From Cladopsammia gracilis (Eukaryota > Cnidaria > Anthozoa > Scleractinia > Dendrophylliidae), in assembly GCA_022457155.1 (NCBI GenBank), contig JAJGOT010000942.1, forward strand, positions 40,001 through 104,000: 64,000 nt of DNA, in the 5' to 3' direction. The notes under the pieces are model-generated. The model searched no databases. It was not told the DNA's origin and was given only the letters and a program-made list of their open reading frames with translations. A program made the translations under genes and the position numbers. Positions 55,736 through 64,000 of this stretch are shown one piece after another. Every line of letters begins with the position of its first letter. The stretch's first letter is position 1.

Positions 55736-56693
55736 TCATGTACGAAGCTTTAAAGGGGCTTGGGAGATAAAAAAGAATGAAGCTAATTACTAAATTTGTC
55801 CATCTGAATAATGAGGGGTGTCACACAATGTAATGACAACAGCTGTATTTAGCCGGGTTATCACTCGCCTTAATTGGTTATTTATATATCAACTCATATT
55901 CGGGGTGTCCTCGAAGAATAACTGTTAGCAAATAGTCATCTGGAGTTGAAATAGTTCATCACAAAATCACAGTGTATACTAAGTTGTCAATTGGTTCTTA
56001 TTTTCATAGGCAGTGATGTGGTAACAGTTCAAAACCTCAACTAGTACTCCCCCACCCCCCATCCTCCGGGCAATCTCCTAATGGCATTAATGAACTGTTG
56101 ATGATTGGCTTGTTCAAATTCCTGCCCTAAAAGTTGCGTTCAAATGCCCTACCCTAGTGCTCGAATTTGTGGTCAAATGCCCCTCCCCTAGGAACAAATG
56201 TTAAAAAGTGAGAATAAAAAAAGACATTTTCCATGATGTGGAAATTTACTAAATACATTAAACATGTTAAGCAACTGAATGCAAAGTAGCATTTTTGATC
56301 AAGGAAGTTGTTCAATTTACAGATATAATTGTTCATTCGCCATTCAATGGCTGTTCAAGCTCTGCAGACAGCAAGTATTTTATGAAATAGGCGAGATCTG
56401 CGACCTTCGCTTTCAACCACTGGCAAATCACCATTTAAATTCACAGGGTTGTCAGAAAAGTTGGAAATAGACGTTTGACTTTGGAAAGTAAATGGAAGTA
56501 TTTTTTAAAAATGCCACTTCTAAAGATCTAGCAGGCTAACAAGGTAGGTGGCAATGTTTTCTGTAAGCCGGCTATTTTTGACAACCCTGATTCACTATTT
56601 CAAGTTATAAAATCTACAAACTATTATTTTGTCAATATTATACTTTCTATACTTTCTATACTTTATATACTTATATAAGTATAGTCGCACACG
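55736..56693. other. Intergenic, no gene seen
   Basis: Contains a C-rich stretch near 56046 and the phrase CAAATGCCC...CCCTAG twice (56150-56190), related to 63390-63420. TACTTTCTA repeats three times just before the SINE (56641-56665). Confidence 0.4.
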
Positions 56694-56963
56694 AGCCAGA
56701 TGGCCCACACGGCCGGAGCTTAACCCGGTTTCTGTAGCATGAAGCGACTAGGGATATTGCTACTCCCCCCTGGATGGGATGCTAGTCCATCGCAGGGTTA
56801 CCCCCAGCATTTTGTCGCCGGTACCCATTTATTCACCTGGGTGGAGAGAGACAGTGTGGAGTAAAGTTTCTTGTCTAAGGAAACAACACGACGACAGAGA
56901 CCAGGCTTCGAACCACCGACCTTCAGGTTGAAAGTCCGACGCGCTAACCACTAGACCACCGTA
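56694..56963 (-). mobile_element. tRNA-derived SINE
   Basis: On the minus strand: A box TGGTCTAGTGGTTAGCGCG (56943-56958 region), B box GGTTCGAAGCC (~56904-56914), then a non-tRNA body with GTTTCCTTAGACAAGAAACT, CCAGGTGAATAAATGGGTAC, GGACTAGCATCCCATCCAGG and CCCTAGTCGCTTCATGC. This is the widespread invertebrate SINE layout. It is nearly full length. Flanks are TA-rich so target duplication is unclear. Confidence 0.9.
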
Positions 56964-57377
56964 TATATACCTTCAAATTACCTTCAAATTAACAGTAAAT
57001 TAATTTTACTGCCTCTTACTCCATTAATTATAGCCAAGAACATTTGTAGTATCAGTAAACGTTCTCATTAAATTATAAATTAGAAATTATTCTACCAGTT
57101 CTACCAGCTGCTACGTAAAAACATTGCAGAAAGAACCCTGAGTGATAATACATGCTGCAAGATTGGGCATTATTGAAGTAATAAATTGAAGAACAGATTA
57201 CCTTTATCCGACTCGTTCCTTCTTTGAAATGTCACCACATAATGTACACGTGTGCAATCTTTGAAAATCTTATTGGAGAATAATACTTGAATAAGAGAAT
57301 AAGACTTGAAAGTCTTATTGGAGAATAAAAATAAACATTAGCAGATACAAGTACATGTAATATTGCAAAATAACAAT

Positions 57378-57464
57378 ATGACTGTTGTTGATCACAAATT
57401 TATTTCTAGAGCATGGTGCAACAACGAACGTTCCGATTTTTACTTATGCGCGAAGCGGCATGAG
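57378..57464 (+). CDS. Weak candidate exon (29 codons)
   Basis: ATG 57378 to GAG|GTAAGG at 57464/57465, reading MTVVDHKFISRAWCNNERSD and FYLCAKRHE. Phase 0, which does not fit the candidate terminal exon at 58428 directly. Confidence 0.2.
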
Positions 57465-58256
57465 GTAAGGTTTCGGCTCCGTTTTTCTTGTTATTTTTAT
57501 TTTTTGTGTCACGATTTTGCATGCAAATTTATGTACGCATATTTTAAATTGTGCACTTCCCGTTCATAGCTTTGCCATTTACACTTCCTGTTTAGTGACT
57601 TCCGGCTACTCTCACTTCCGGTAAAACAACGTTACTTAAGTGTCACGACAGTGTCTACTACAACCCTACTTACGTTACTAATGTTTACCTCAGGTATATA
57701 TAACACTCAGAAGAATTACTGGCTTCATTGTGGTACAACCTTCATTGACAAAACATTCAATGGTAAACAACGTGGTTTGCAGGAACGATGACTGAATGAA
57801 AGGAGTAACTCTTCTCCATGTCGGACATCTTCTTATCATGTTTTAAATATATCATAAAACTTTATTACGCATGCGCATGAGTATAGGCTGCCTGCAGCCT
57901 CTTGTTGTTTATATTGTACCTCTTATTGGGACTCACTCTTGCCTTGAATTTCCCGTTATTGCAACCCGAACACCACATTATTTATAGGATACGCCCGGAT
58001 ATAATTTCTAGATTCAGAAGATGTCACATACTATTATTGTTGCATCTTAAAATAAACAGTAATTTTGTTTCAAAACATTAAAACATTCCCTTTATAGTAT
58101 TATTGAATAATTTGTGTTACTCTCCAGAGGTGCTGTTCCTGCAGTACATATTATTAATTACACCAGACATTCATAAGATGACAATCCTAAGATCCTCTAA
58201 GATCCTAATCCTTGTTATCTGTCAATTATTTTATAGTGAGCTCCTGTAATTGTTTA

Positions 58257-58372
58257 GTGTGCAGCAACCCGCCACGATTAACTTTAGTTATTTGCGGGTT
58301 GCTAATATAATTTGTTTTATTATTTGTAAATAAATTGTTGTTGTTGTTGTTGTTGTTAGATCTTCTCGACAA
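58257..58372 (+). repeat. LINE-like 3' tail with (TTG)n
   Basis: GTGTGCAGCAACCCGCCACG...TTTGCGGGTTGCT forms a short hairpin, then TAAATAAATTGTTGTTGTTG. Forward orientation of the tail type seen reversed at 7197. Truncated element without coding. Confidence 0.6.
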
Positions 58373-58427
58373 TCATAAGACAGTGTCATGTAAAAAATTC
58401 TAAAGCACATTTTGTTTTTGACTGCAG

Positions 58428-58561
58428 CATTTGATGTAATTAACATCTACCAAACACAAGGAAGAGTGCCTCATCAAGATTTCCAAGCAATGACATGCGG
58501 CATCAATTATATGCTACAAAACAAGAACAACATCGCTGCGAGTAGTGAAGTTGTGCTTTAA
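58428..58561 (+). CDS. Candidate terminal exon (43 residues) of an unidentified gene
   Basis: After a strong acceptor (TTTTGTTTTTGACTGCAG, 58410-58427) the sequence is open in one frame: FDVINIYQTQGRVPHQDFQA, MTCGINYMLQNKNNIAASSE, VVL and TAA at 58559-58561. It begins with two bases of a split codon. Balanced composition, no repeats. No family recognised and the preceding exon was not found in the window with certainty. Confidence 0.4.
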
Positions 58562-59414
58562 GAAGCTTTAAGGGTCTTGTAAGTGCCCCTAAGGTACGAG
58601 AATTAATTCAATATATTGTTGTGATTTCTTTTACATGTACAGTCGCGTTTCCGGTCACACTTGGTGATCCGTCACGAACGTTACTACACTGTACGTCATT
58701 TGAAACTTTTAATTAGTTTTTTGCAGTCACTCGTGCATGCAAGGTCAACTTTAACTTTTATATTTATACTTCCATTTATCTGTTGCTCGAAAAGAAAGAA
58801 AACGAAATCGTTATCGAATGGAACTCTCGCCAAACCAGGCAATAATGTAAGTTCCTTTTACTTGATGTGTTTCGTTTCGTCATTTTCCTTTTTCTTATAA
58901 TGTAGATAAATCCAATCCTCCATGAGCTTGAAGTTGCTATATCGACTGATATGACGTCACTAACACTTCGCCTCAGGCTATAAACCACTTGAAAAAAGTG
59001 AACTTTTTTACTTTTTGGAGCCTATTTTAAAAGAACTCGGGGTATGAGAAAGTACATGTAGCTGCTTTTGGAAATGGAAAAAGTGTGCTTGTAAGCAGTT
59101 AAGTTTTGTATTATATAATAAATTTATGATTCTAAATGTTTTGTCTGTCGCAGAAGTGTTTTCACAGAGAATTATTTAATTTTTCACTTTCTTTCCACTT
59201 TTCCGTAAGTTGACCAGGAAAAGGGCAGTTTGCAAGGCAATTTCGCAAACCACTCTTCGACAAACACGATTGTGTCGACGCAAAAAATCATTTTCTTAGC
59301 AGACACGGGCTGACGTGACCACGTTTTCAAACTCGAACCAGTATTCCCGCTGACCATGTCCTGCTAACCCGAGCGGGAGAGGGGAAGTGGACCGAGGGGA
59401 GTGGGGTGGGTTGT
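58562..59414. other. 3' flank; possible small exon-like stretch
   Basis: A frame at 58661-58849 ends LAKPGNN|GTAAGT and includes a hydrophobic LTFIFILPFICC followed by basic KRKKTK, but lacks an ATG; its status is unresolved. GAACTTTTTTACTTTTTGG follows at ~59000. Confidence 0.25.
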
Positions 59415-60065
59415 GCCTAAAGAATACCGTTTAGAAGGACGTCGGACACCTTATTAAGACTTATATAACGTAATGTCGACACTTAGAATTTTATTTTCAA
59501 TAAATTTTTAAGTGTAAAAAAGAAAATCTAAAATCCCCCACTCAGGATTGAACTTGTGATCTCAGCTAAGCTTAGGCTTAGATAGCCTACCGTACCACTG
59601 TACCACTGTACCACTTAGCTTCTCGGGTTGTTCAGGCCTAAATTTAACTATATAAACTGCTACCCATAACATCAACTGAAAGCTAACCAGTTACTCCGTT
59701 ATACAGTCTTTTGATTAAACGTTGTCATTGATCGGTCTCATCCCTACGCGACCAGACCGATAAGGATTATGGAGAGAAATCAATTCACATTCAACAACTG
59801 CACATTATCAAAGTACGGAACGTCCTTAGCGGAATATGTATCGAAGCGACTCTTATTGTCTTTGCGTAACACGCGAAGACAAACGCGAGTTTTGTTCTCC
59901 AATGTAAACGCTATAGAGAATAATTAAGCATGCATTTTAATTCACCCATACTCCCTTTCGGTCTGGTCGCGTAGGGGTAAGACCGATCAGTGACAACGTT
60001 TAATCAAAGGACTGTATAAGTTTCAATAAGGTGTTCGACGTCCTTCTGAACGGTCTTCTTTAGGC
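59415..60065. mobile_element. 651-bp TIR element with the same tRNA-derived core as 19674-20022
   Basis: TIR GCCTAAAGAATACCGTTTAG and AGAAGGACGTCGGACACC on the left, reverse complement at the right. The core (59467-59700) is the inverse-oriented relative of 19738-19970, including the B box complement AGGATTGAAC (59544-59553). A further foldback (59699-60020) is inserted in it. Confidence 0.8.
59699..60020. mobile_element. ~320-bp foldback MITE with ~65-bp arms, nested
   Basis: TTATACAGTCTTTTGATTAA then ACGTTGTCATTGATCGGTCT and CCTACGCGACCAGACCGA on the left; the reverse complement ends at CTGTATAA. Only a few mismatches between arms. Confidence 0.8.
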
Positions 60066-60369
60066 TTAACCAGTGGGATGGGGGAACAAAAAAATTAACC
60101 CATGATTGGTATGAAAGAAAAATGCTACAGAAAAACTGCCAACGCCATTGGTAACAGTTAAGATAAAAAACACTTATGCAGATTTGTTTATAGTTTTAAA
60201 CCGAAAAGTCGCTGAACAGGATCAGGAAAGGATGGATTCCCAAAGTGTAAAACTATTTTTCGTCACCAAAAAATCTCATCTTTAACCTGGGTGGAAAAAC
60301 GGGGATTTATTTAACTTAATAAAATTGAGAACAGGTTCCAAAAATCAGTCAACTTCCGTGCGTTCTTGT

Positions 60370-60389
60370 CACGTGATGGATGACGTCAT
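60370..60389 (+). promoter_or_regulatory. E-box plus full CRE, copy 1
   Basis: CACGTG (60370-60375) five bases before TGACGTCA (60381-60388). The same 20-base module with one difference is at 60650-60669. Consistent with bHLH and CREB/ATF sites, by consensus only. Confidence 0.4.
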
Positions 60390-60649
60390 ACTTATGACGT
60401 TGATAAAGGTCTTATTTTTAAACTTTAATCTACCAACATACGAATTTTTTTAACTTTGCGTTTCACTCTTACAAAGCTACATGGGCTAGTCCCCAACCCC
60501 CCTATTTGCTCATGCGTATAGCCCCCTTGATTTTGAAAATCCAGAGTAATAATGGACATGACGAAATGTTGCAAGCGAAATGCCTTCCTTGCCTTGCATT
60601 CATCAAAGCATGTTCCTAAAAAAAGTTAAAAGGCACTTGGGGGCATAGT

Positions 60650-60669
60650 CACGTGAATGATGACGTCAT
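60650..60669 (+). promoter_or_regulatory. E-box plus full CRE, copy 2
   Basis: CACGTG (60650-60655), five bases, TGACGTCA (60661-60668), 280 bp after copy 1. Confidence 0.4.
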
Positions 60670-61631
60670 CATTCATCATTAGCAATTAAAATAGCTATTT
60701 TATGGTAGGTGTAAATAACATGTGGTGTAGTATTTCGTTCACTCAAAATTGACAGTGTTATTTGGCATCGAAAATTTTTCTGGTACAAAGGGTGCTGGGA
60801 AGGTTCTTATTGTAATTATAATATATTATTTAATTATTATTTATAAATGCATCGTCGATCAAAATAAGCTCATTATATCTTTGAGTACATGTAATAATAT
60901 ATCGGAATACTGAATTAGTGTGCATTGGCATCCCATATCCTTACCCCGGAAGCATGTTAAGAAAAGGCAAGGAATGAAACTGAAAAGCGGATGCTAGAGC
61001 ACCACGAATGCGATCTTTAGCATATTCGGACCTAAGGTTCACAAAGATAAGAATCAGTACTTCTAGTCGTATCAATAAACAGCAAGATATCGACGACTAA
61101 AAAGTTGAAACGGGGTTGAAACCCTATGTTTAATAATTCGTACTTTCACTACATTGCTCGGTTAGTATGCTTATATTCCACAGTTTTTGCCTTCTTTTAT
61201 CTAAATTCTGTAATTTTTCATTCAAGAAGATATGATTTTTAAATAAGAATAGCTAAGTTTAAGCTTTCGCACTTCTGTGAATGAATTACGCTCGACTTTC
61301 CATTTGTAGAAAACTTTGAAAAGTTTTTAAAGTTAATCTTCAGCTTTCCACGACTTCGCTGTAGGCTAGAACATTTCTCGATCCTCACCGCAGACAAACA
61401 CAACAGCCGTTTATTCTACCGAGAGAAATAAACTGATAGAAATTAGTTCACTTTGTAAAGTAAGTTTTTTTGTTTCTGAATGAACAAGTTGTGAAGATTA
61501 CCGAGTTACTTTGCACGCGTTGTATCAGTTTTGCTTTATGCGGCGCGTAAAGAAATTACTTGGAAAGCTGTACAAGTATATCAAGATTTTCTCGGAAAAT
61601 CACAGAATTGAACTAGGAAAAAAATTAATAA

Positions 61632-61774
61632 GTTATTTACCGGCCTTGGTCGGTCCGTATAGGAAAAAACTGTGCCCTCGGTCTCGAGTACGGCCCTCGG
61701 CCTGCGGCCTCGGGCCGTACTCGAGACCTCTGGCACAGTTTTTTCCTATACGGACCTCCCGGCCGGTAAATAAC
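61632..61774. repeat. Near-perfect hairpin with ~70-nt arms
   Basis: GTTATTTACCGGCC...GGTCCGTATAGGAAAAAACT...CTCGAGTACGGCCC pairs with GGGCCGTACTCGAG...AGTTTTTTCCTATACGGACC...GGCCGGTAAATAAC. Confidence 0.95.
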
Positions 61775-61922
61775 ATATATTATCATATGACCCGTACGGC
61801 CCTGCGAACCTTTTCTTTGCAAAACCATTGATGAAAGTCCCGTATGAGGGCCGTACGCATTTGCGCGAGCGGGGCCGGAAAAAGGCGTACGGCCCTACTA
61901 CAAAAGCGGACGGCCTCGCGCG

Positions 61923-62740
61923 TTAAGGTGATTCCTCAGTATTGCACTGCGCATCCTGTACTGCGCATAACACACGTAATAGTCCTTTCATGGCAGCCAG
62001 TTGATAACAACACTCTTTTTAGTGAACGGTTTTTAAAACACGCAGCTGGAAATTTAATTTTCTTACGAGTATTTTTCAAAAGGAGAATTACCATAATTTA
62101 TAAGCAATGAGCGTGCGCGGTTGAGCAAAATGAGCGCGCGCACATTTCGGAGGATGGAATGTTTTTTAACAAAGGCCCGCAAGCTCGTTAGAAAATACGA
62201 CTGTCTTTTTCTCTCTAACGAGCATGGTGACCTACATTTTTTATTGCATCATTGTGAGGTTAAATTAATGCTTTTTAAGTTAACAAAGTTAAAAAAAAAA
62301 TTCCTCGACAGGAAAAAAAGATATCGCTAAAAACGTTCTCAAATCAGTTACTCGTGGGAGCAAATTGTTGACCTTGAAAACATGGACGCGAGGAACGTTT
62401 TGAGTCCGTGTCATTTGAAGTTGTGTGACTTTTTCATAAATTTTATTTTAAAGTGTTCCCATATGGTGGAGACTTTAACCTATCAAGTTTTTTTGAAGAA
62501 TTGTAAACTTTGCTTTCACGGGTTACCGGGAAAAGAAACATGAACCGATCAAATAATGACGTGCGTGATCGGTATTGCTATAGGCATAAATGGAGCAACA
62601 TTGGTCCATCATATCTCTTTACCGAGCATGGTGACCTATCTTTTTTATTGAATTTTTCGAAACAACTTATGGTAGGGAGCTGTTAGGGAAAATTTAAAAA
62701 AAATCGTTCGACAACTTTTATTTCTGAGGAATCACCTTAA
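61923..62740. mobile_element. TTAA-flanked Kolobok-like element (~810 bp)
   Basis: TTAA at 61923-61926 and 62737-62740; TIR GGTGATTCCTCAG perfect on both sides. The phrase GCATGGTGACCTA(C/T) with TTTTTTATTG occurs twice inside (62223, 62629). Small open frames (61844-62110, 62121-62330) have no transposase motif. The TIR type is recalled from Kolobok families. Confidence 0.8.
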
Positions 62741-62784
62741 AATTTGAAGTAATTTTGTTTCCAATTTGGTCATATGATAAAATG

Positions 62785-62917
62785 CTTATTGACTAAGTTA
62801 GGTCGGACCGGATGGGAAAATATTTGGCTCTCGGTCATGGCGCACGGACCTCGCTGCCGTACGCCATGACCTCGAGCCAAATATTTTCCCATCCGGCCCT
62901 CCCACTTAGTCAATAAG
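62785..62917. repeat. Hairpin with ~55-nt arms
   Basis: CTTATTGACTAAGTTAGGTC...GGATGGGAAAATATTTGGCT pairs with AGCCAAATATTTTCCCATCC...CACTTAGTCAATAAG; loop GCACGGACCTCGC-like. Sister of 33203-33328. Confidence 0.95.
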
Positions 62918-63000
62918 TACATATTATTATACATTGGTGTCACTAGCTCGATTTTGATTGGCTATAAGCACGCAGCTAATTATTGCTTGCTGTTTCTGTT

Positions 63001-63085
63001 ACGTCATACCTACAGACAATGGTTTTATGCATGCAGAAGTGACGTCATACCTACAGACAATAGTTTTATGCATGCAGAAGTGACG
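63001..63085 (+). repeat. 41-bp tandem duplication with CRE
   Basis: ACGTCATACCTACAGACAAT then GGTTTTATGCATGCAGAAGT, repeated at 63042 with one change. The junction recreates TGACGTCA. Confidence 0.95.
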
Positions 63086-63326
63086 CAAGTTGTTTACTTA
63101 CAAGTTGACTGCTGTGCATTGATCACTTTTTTGTGCGCGCTCTTGTCTTTACAAGTGCAGCTCAGGAATATACATAACAAAACAATTATTGGATTCGATT
63201 TTCGCATGATAGCGATATTCGGCTTCGGCAGATAACACAAACTTTGGCCTTGATAACTGTCGCTATCATGCTCAACCTCATCCAATAATTGTTAATTTAT
63301 TATGCACCTATCAATGTTAAGCTGCC

Positions 63327-63339
63327 GGGGGGGGGGGGG
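63327..63339 (+). repeat. 13-G homopolymer
   Basis: Precedes GAGGCCAGGCATAGGCGGGG. Confidence 0.9.
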
Positions 63340-63635
63340 AGGCCAGGCATAGGCGGGGATTTGAACTCAGATCATTTTTTCTGTTCAAATGCTCGACCCC
63401 AGGGACGTTATCGCTGGTCAAAGGAGTGCAAATTCCCCATCCTCCCCTTCCAGAAAAAGGTCAAGGCATTGGTCAAACAAGAATTAAAATAGGGATATAC
63501 AGGAATTATAAAGTCGTAAAAGGCAAGAAGCAACAACTTCAAAATGTAACGTCTGTTTAATAGAAAAATGTCATGAAATTCATCTGGAAAGTATATAAAA
63601 AATCAAAAGTATATAAAAAAATCACTTCATTGATA

Positions 63636-64000
63636 TCATCGTTGCTTGGATACAACTGTATAAAGGAAAGTTATTTTGTTCTCTGATACTTCAGCTGTAA
63701 ATTTAATGGTAGGGTGGAGTCTATTAGCTTGATCAATAAAGAGTTTGACTTCTTGTATATTGGTGTCCCAAAGGGAGAAAATGTCGTCAATGTATTGTTT
63801 AATTATTCTTGTTTCAATTTCCGCCATGAAAATATTTGCAAATGACACTGCCATTTTTGTTCCCATAGCGGTTCCATGAGTTTGGAGATAATTAAAACAA
63901 GCTAATTAATTAAAAGATTTTTATAATTAAAACAAGCTAAGCATTTCATTTAGGAAACGTGTAGGTATCGGAGGGTTGTTATTGTGGAAAGTTTCGTATG
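63636..64000 (-). pseudogene. Penelope-like element reverse transcriptase, partial
   Basis: Minus strand from the window edge: YETFHNNNPPIPTRFLNEML, then a disrupted stretch, NYLQTHGTAMGTKMAVSFAN, IFMAEIE, the RT box YIDDIFSLW, and HPTIKFTAEVSENKITFLYT. This order is that of Penelope-like RTs. A 35-bp tandem duplication (ATAATTAAAACAAGCTA at 63888 and 63923) brings in stops, and the segment normally between IE.. and YIDD looks ~12 residues short. It ends at 63636 with no GIY-YIG domain seen downstream. Confidence 0.85.

Larger units (their letters stand above)
60066..61631. other. Intergenic with duplicated E-box/CRE module
   Basis: No gene found. See 60370-60390 and 60650-60670. A and T runs elsewhere. 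Confidence 0.4.
61632..62926. mobile_element. Hairpin-bounded element, related to the Crypton-like one, with a nested TTAA insertion
   Basis: Hairpins at 61632-61774 and 62785-62917 flank a segment with CGTACGGCCCT and GAGCGGGGCCGG blocks like those at 33030-33150. No recombinase coding is present. Without the inserted TTAA element the body is only ~300 bp, so it would be a short non-autonomous relative. Confidence 0.5.

Noticed and set aside
61844..62330. Two forward frames as genes of the TTAA element
   Set aside because: Short, no transposase or THAP-like motif; the first starts outside the element.

Overview
The window looks like nuclear DNA of an invertebrate animal, most likely an anthozoan cnidarian (stony coral or relative). 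This is inferred from an AT-rich, intron-bearing, repeat-dense sequence carrying families I associate with cnidarian genomes: a B-family polymerase with an inserted endonuclease VII-like zinc domain, DUF3504 Crypton tyrosine recombinases, a DUF1647-like glycosyltransferase relic, Penelope, Tx1/L1-like and CR1/jockey-like retroelements, TTAA-flanked MITEs and (TTG)n-tailed LINE ends. No species call is possible from the sequence alone.

Layout. 0-4.3 kb: a decayed Polinton/Maverick-type DNA polymerase B gene split by a 1,535-bp element with ~255-bp terminal inverted repeats and 6-bp target duplications. 4.3-12.8 kb: intergenic sequence with two TTAA-flanked MITEs and a decayed PIF1-like helicase. 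12.8-15.1 kb: a candidate two-exon gene for a small secreted protein, then a reversed RT fragment. 15.6-21.1 kb: a dense MITE nest, including an element with 10-bp target duplications that carries a tRNA-derived promoter, itself inside a larger TTAA-flanked element. 22.0-23.5 kb: a phase-consistent three-exon 3' gene end on the minus strand. 24.6-29.8 kb: two copies of a ~1-kb dispersed repeat and an 8-unit 35-bp satellite. 30-33.3 kb: a LINE fragment and a hairpin-bounded Crypton-like element with a broken recombinase. 33.3-44.2 kb: two copies of a Mutator-like element in direct orientation about 7.7 kb apart, with a DUF1647 pseudogene and other relics between them. 44.3-46.1 kb: a piggyBac-like MITE and an RT fragment. 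49.4-50.9 kb: the best intact gene, a type II membrane glycosyltransferase-like protein with a DDD motif. 51.4-52.4 kb: a strong-Kozak first exon and a second Crypton fragment. 53.4-55.7 kb: a second copy of the 15.6-kb dispersed repeat, carrying a pogo-like element that carries a perfect-hairpin MITE. 56.7-64 kb: a tRNA-derived SINE, a candidate terminal exon, nested MITEs, a TTAA element inside a hairpin-bounded element, and a Penelope RT running off the right edge.

Most long open frames are transposon relics or chance. Host coding sequence is limited to the glycosyltransferase-like gene and a few candidate exons found from paired splice signals and frame agreement. The main points of interest are the nested-element archaeology, the recurring long hairpins that flank or lie beside Crypton recombinase sequence, and the candidate small genes that simple frame scanning splits or misses.
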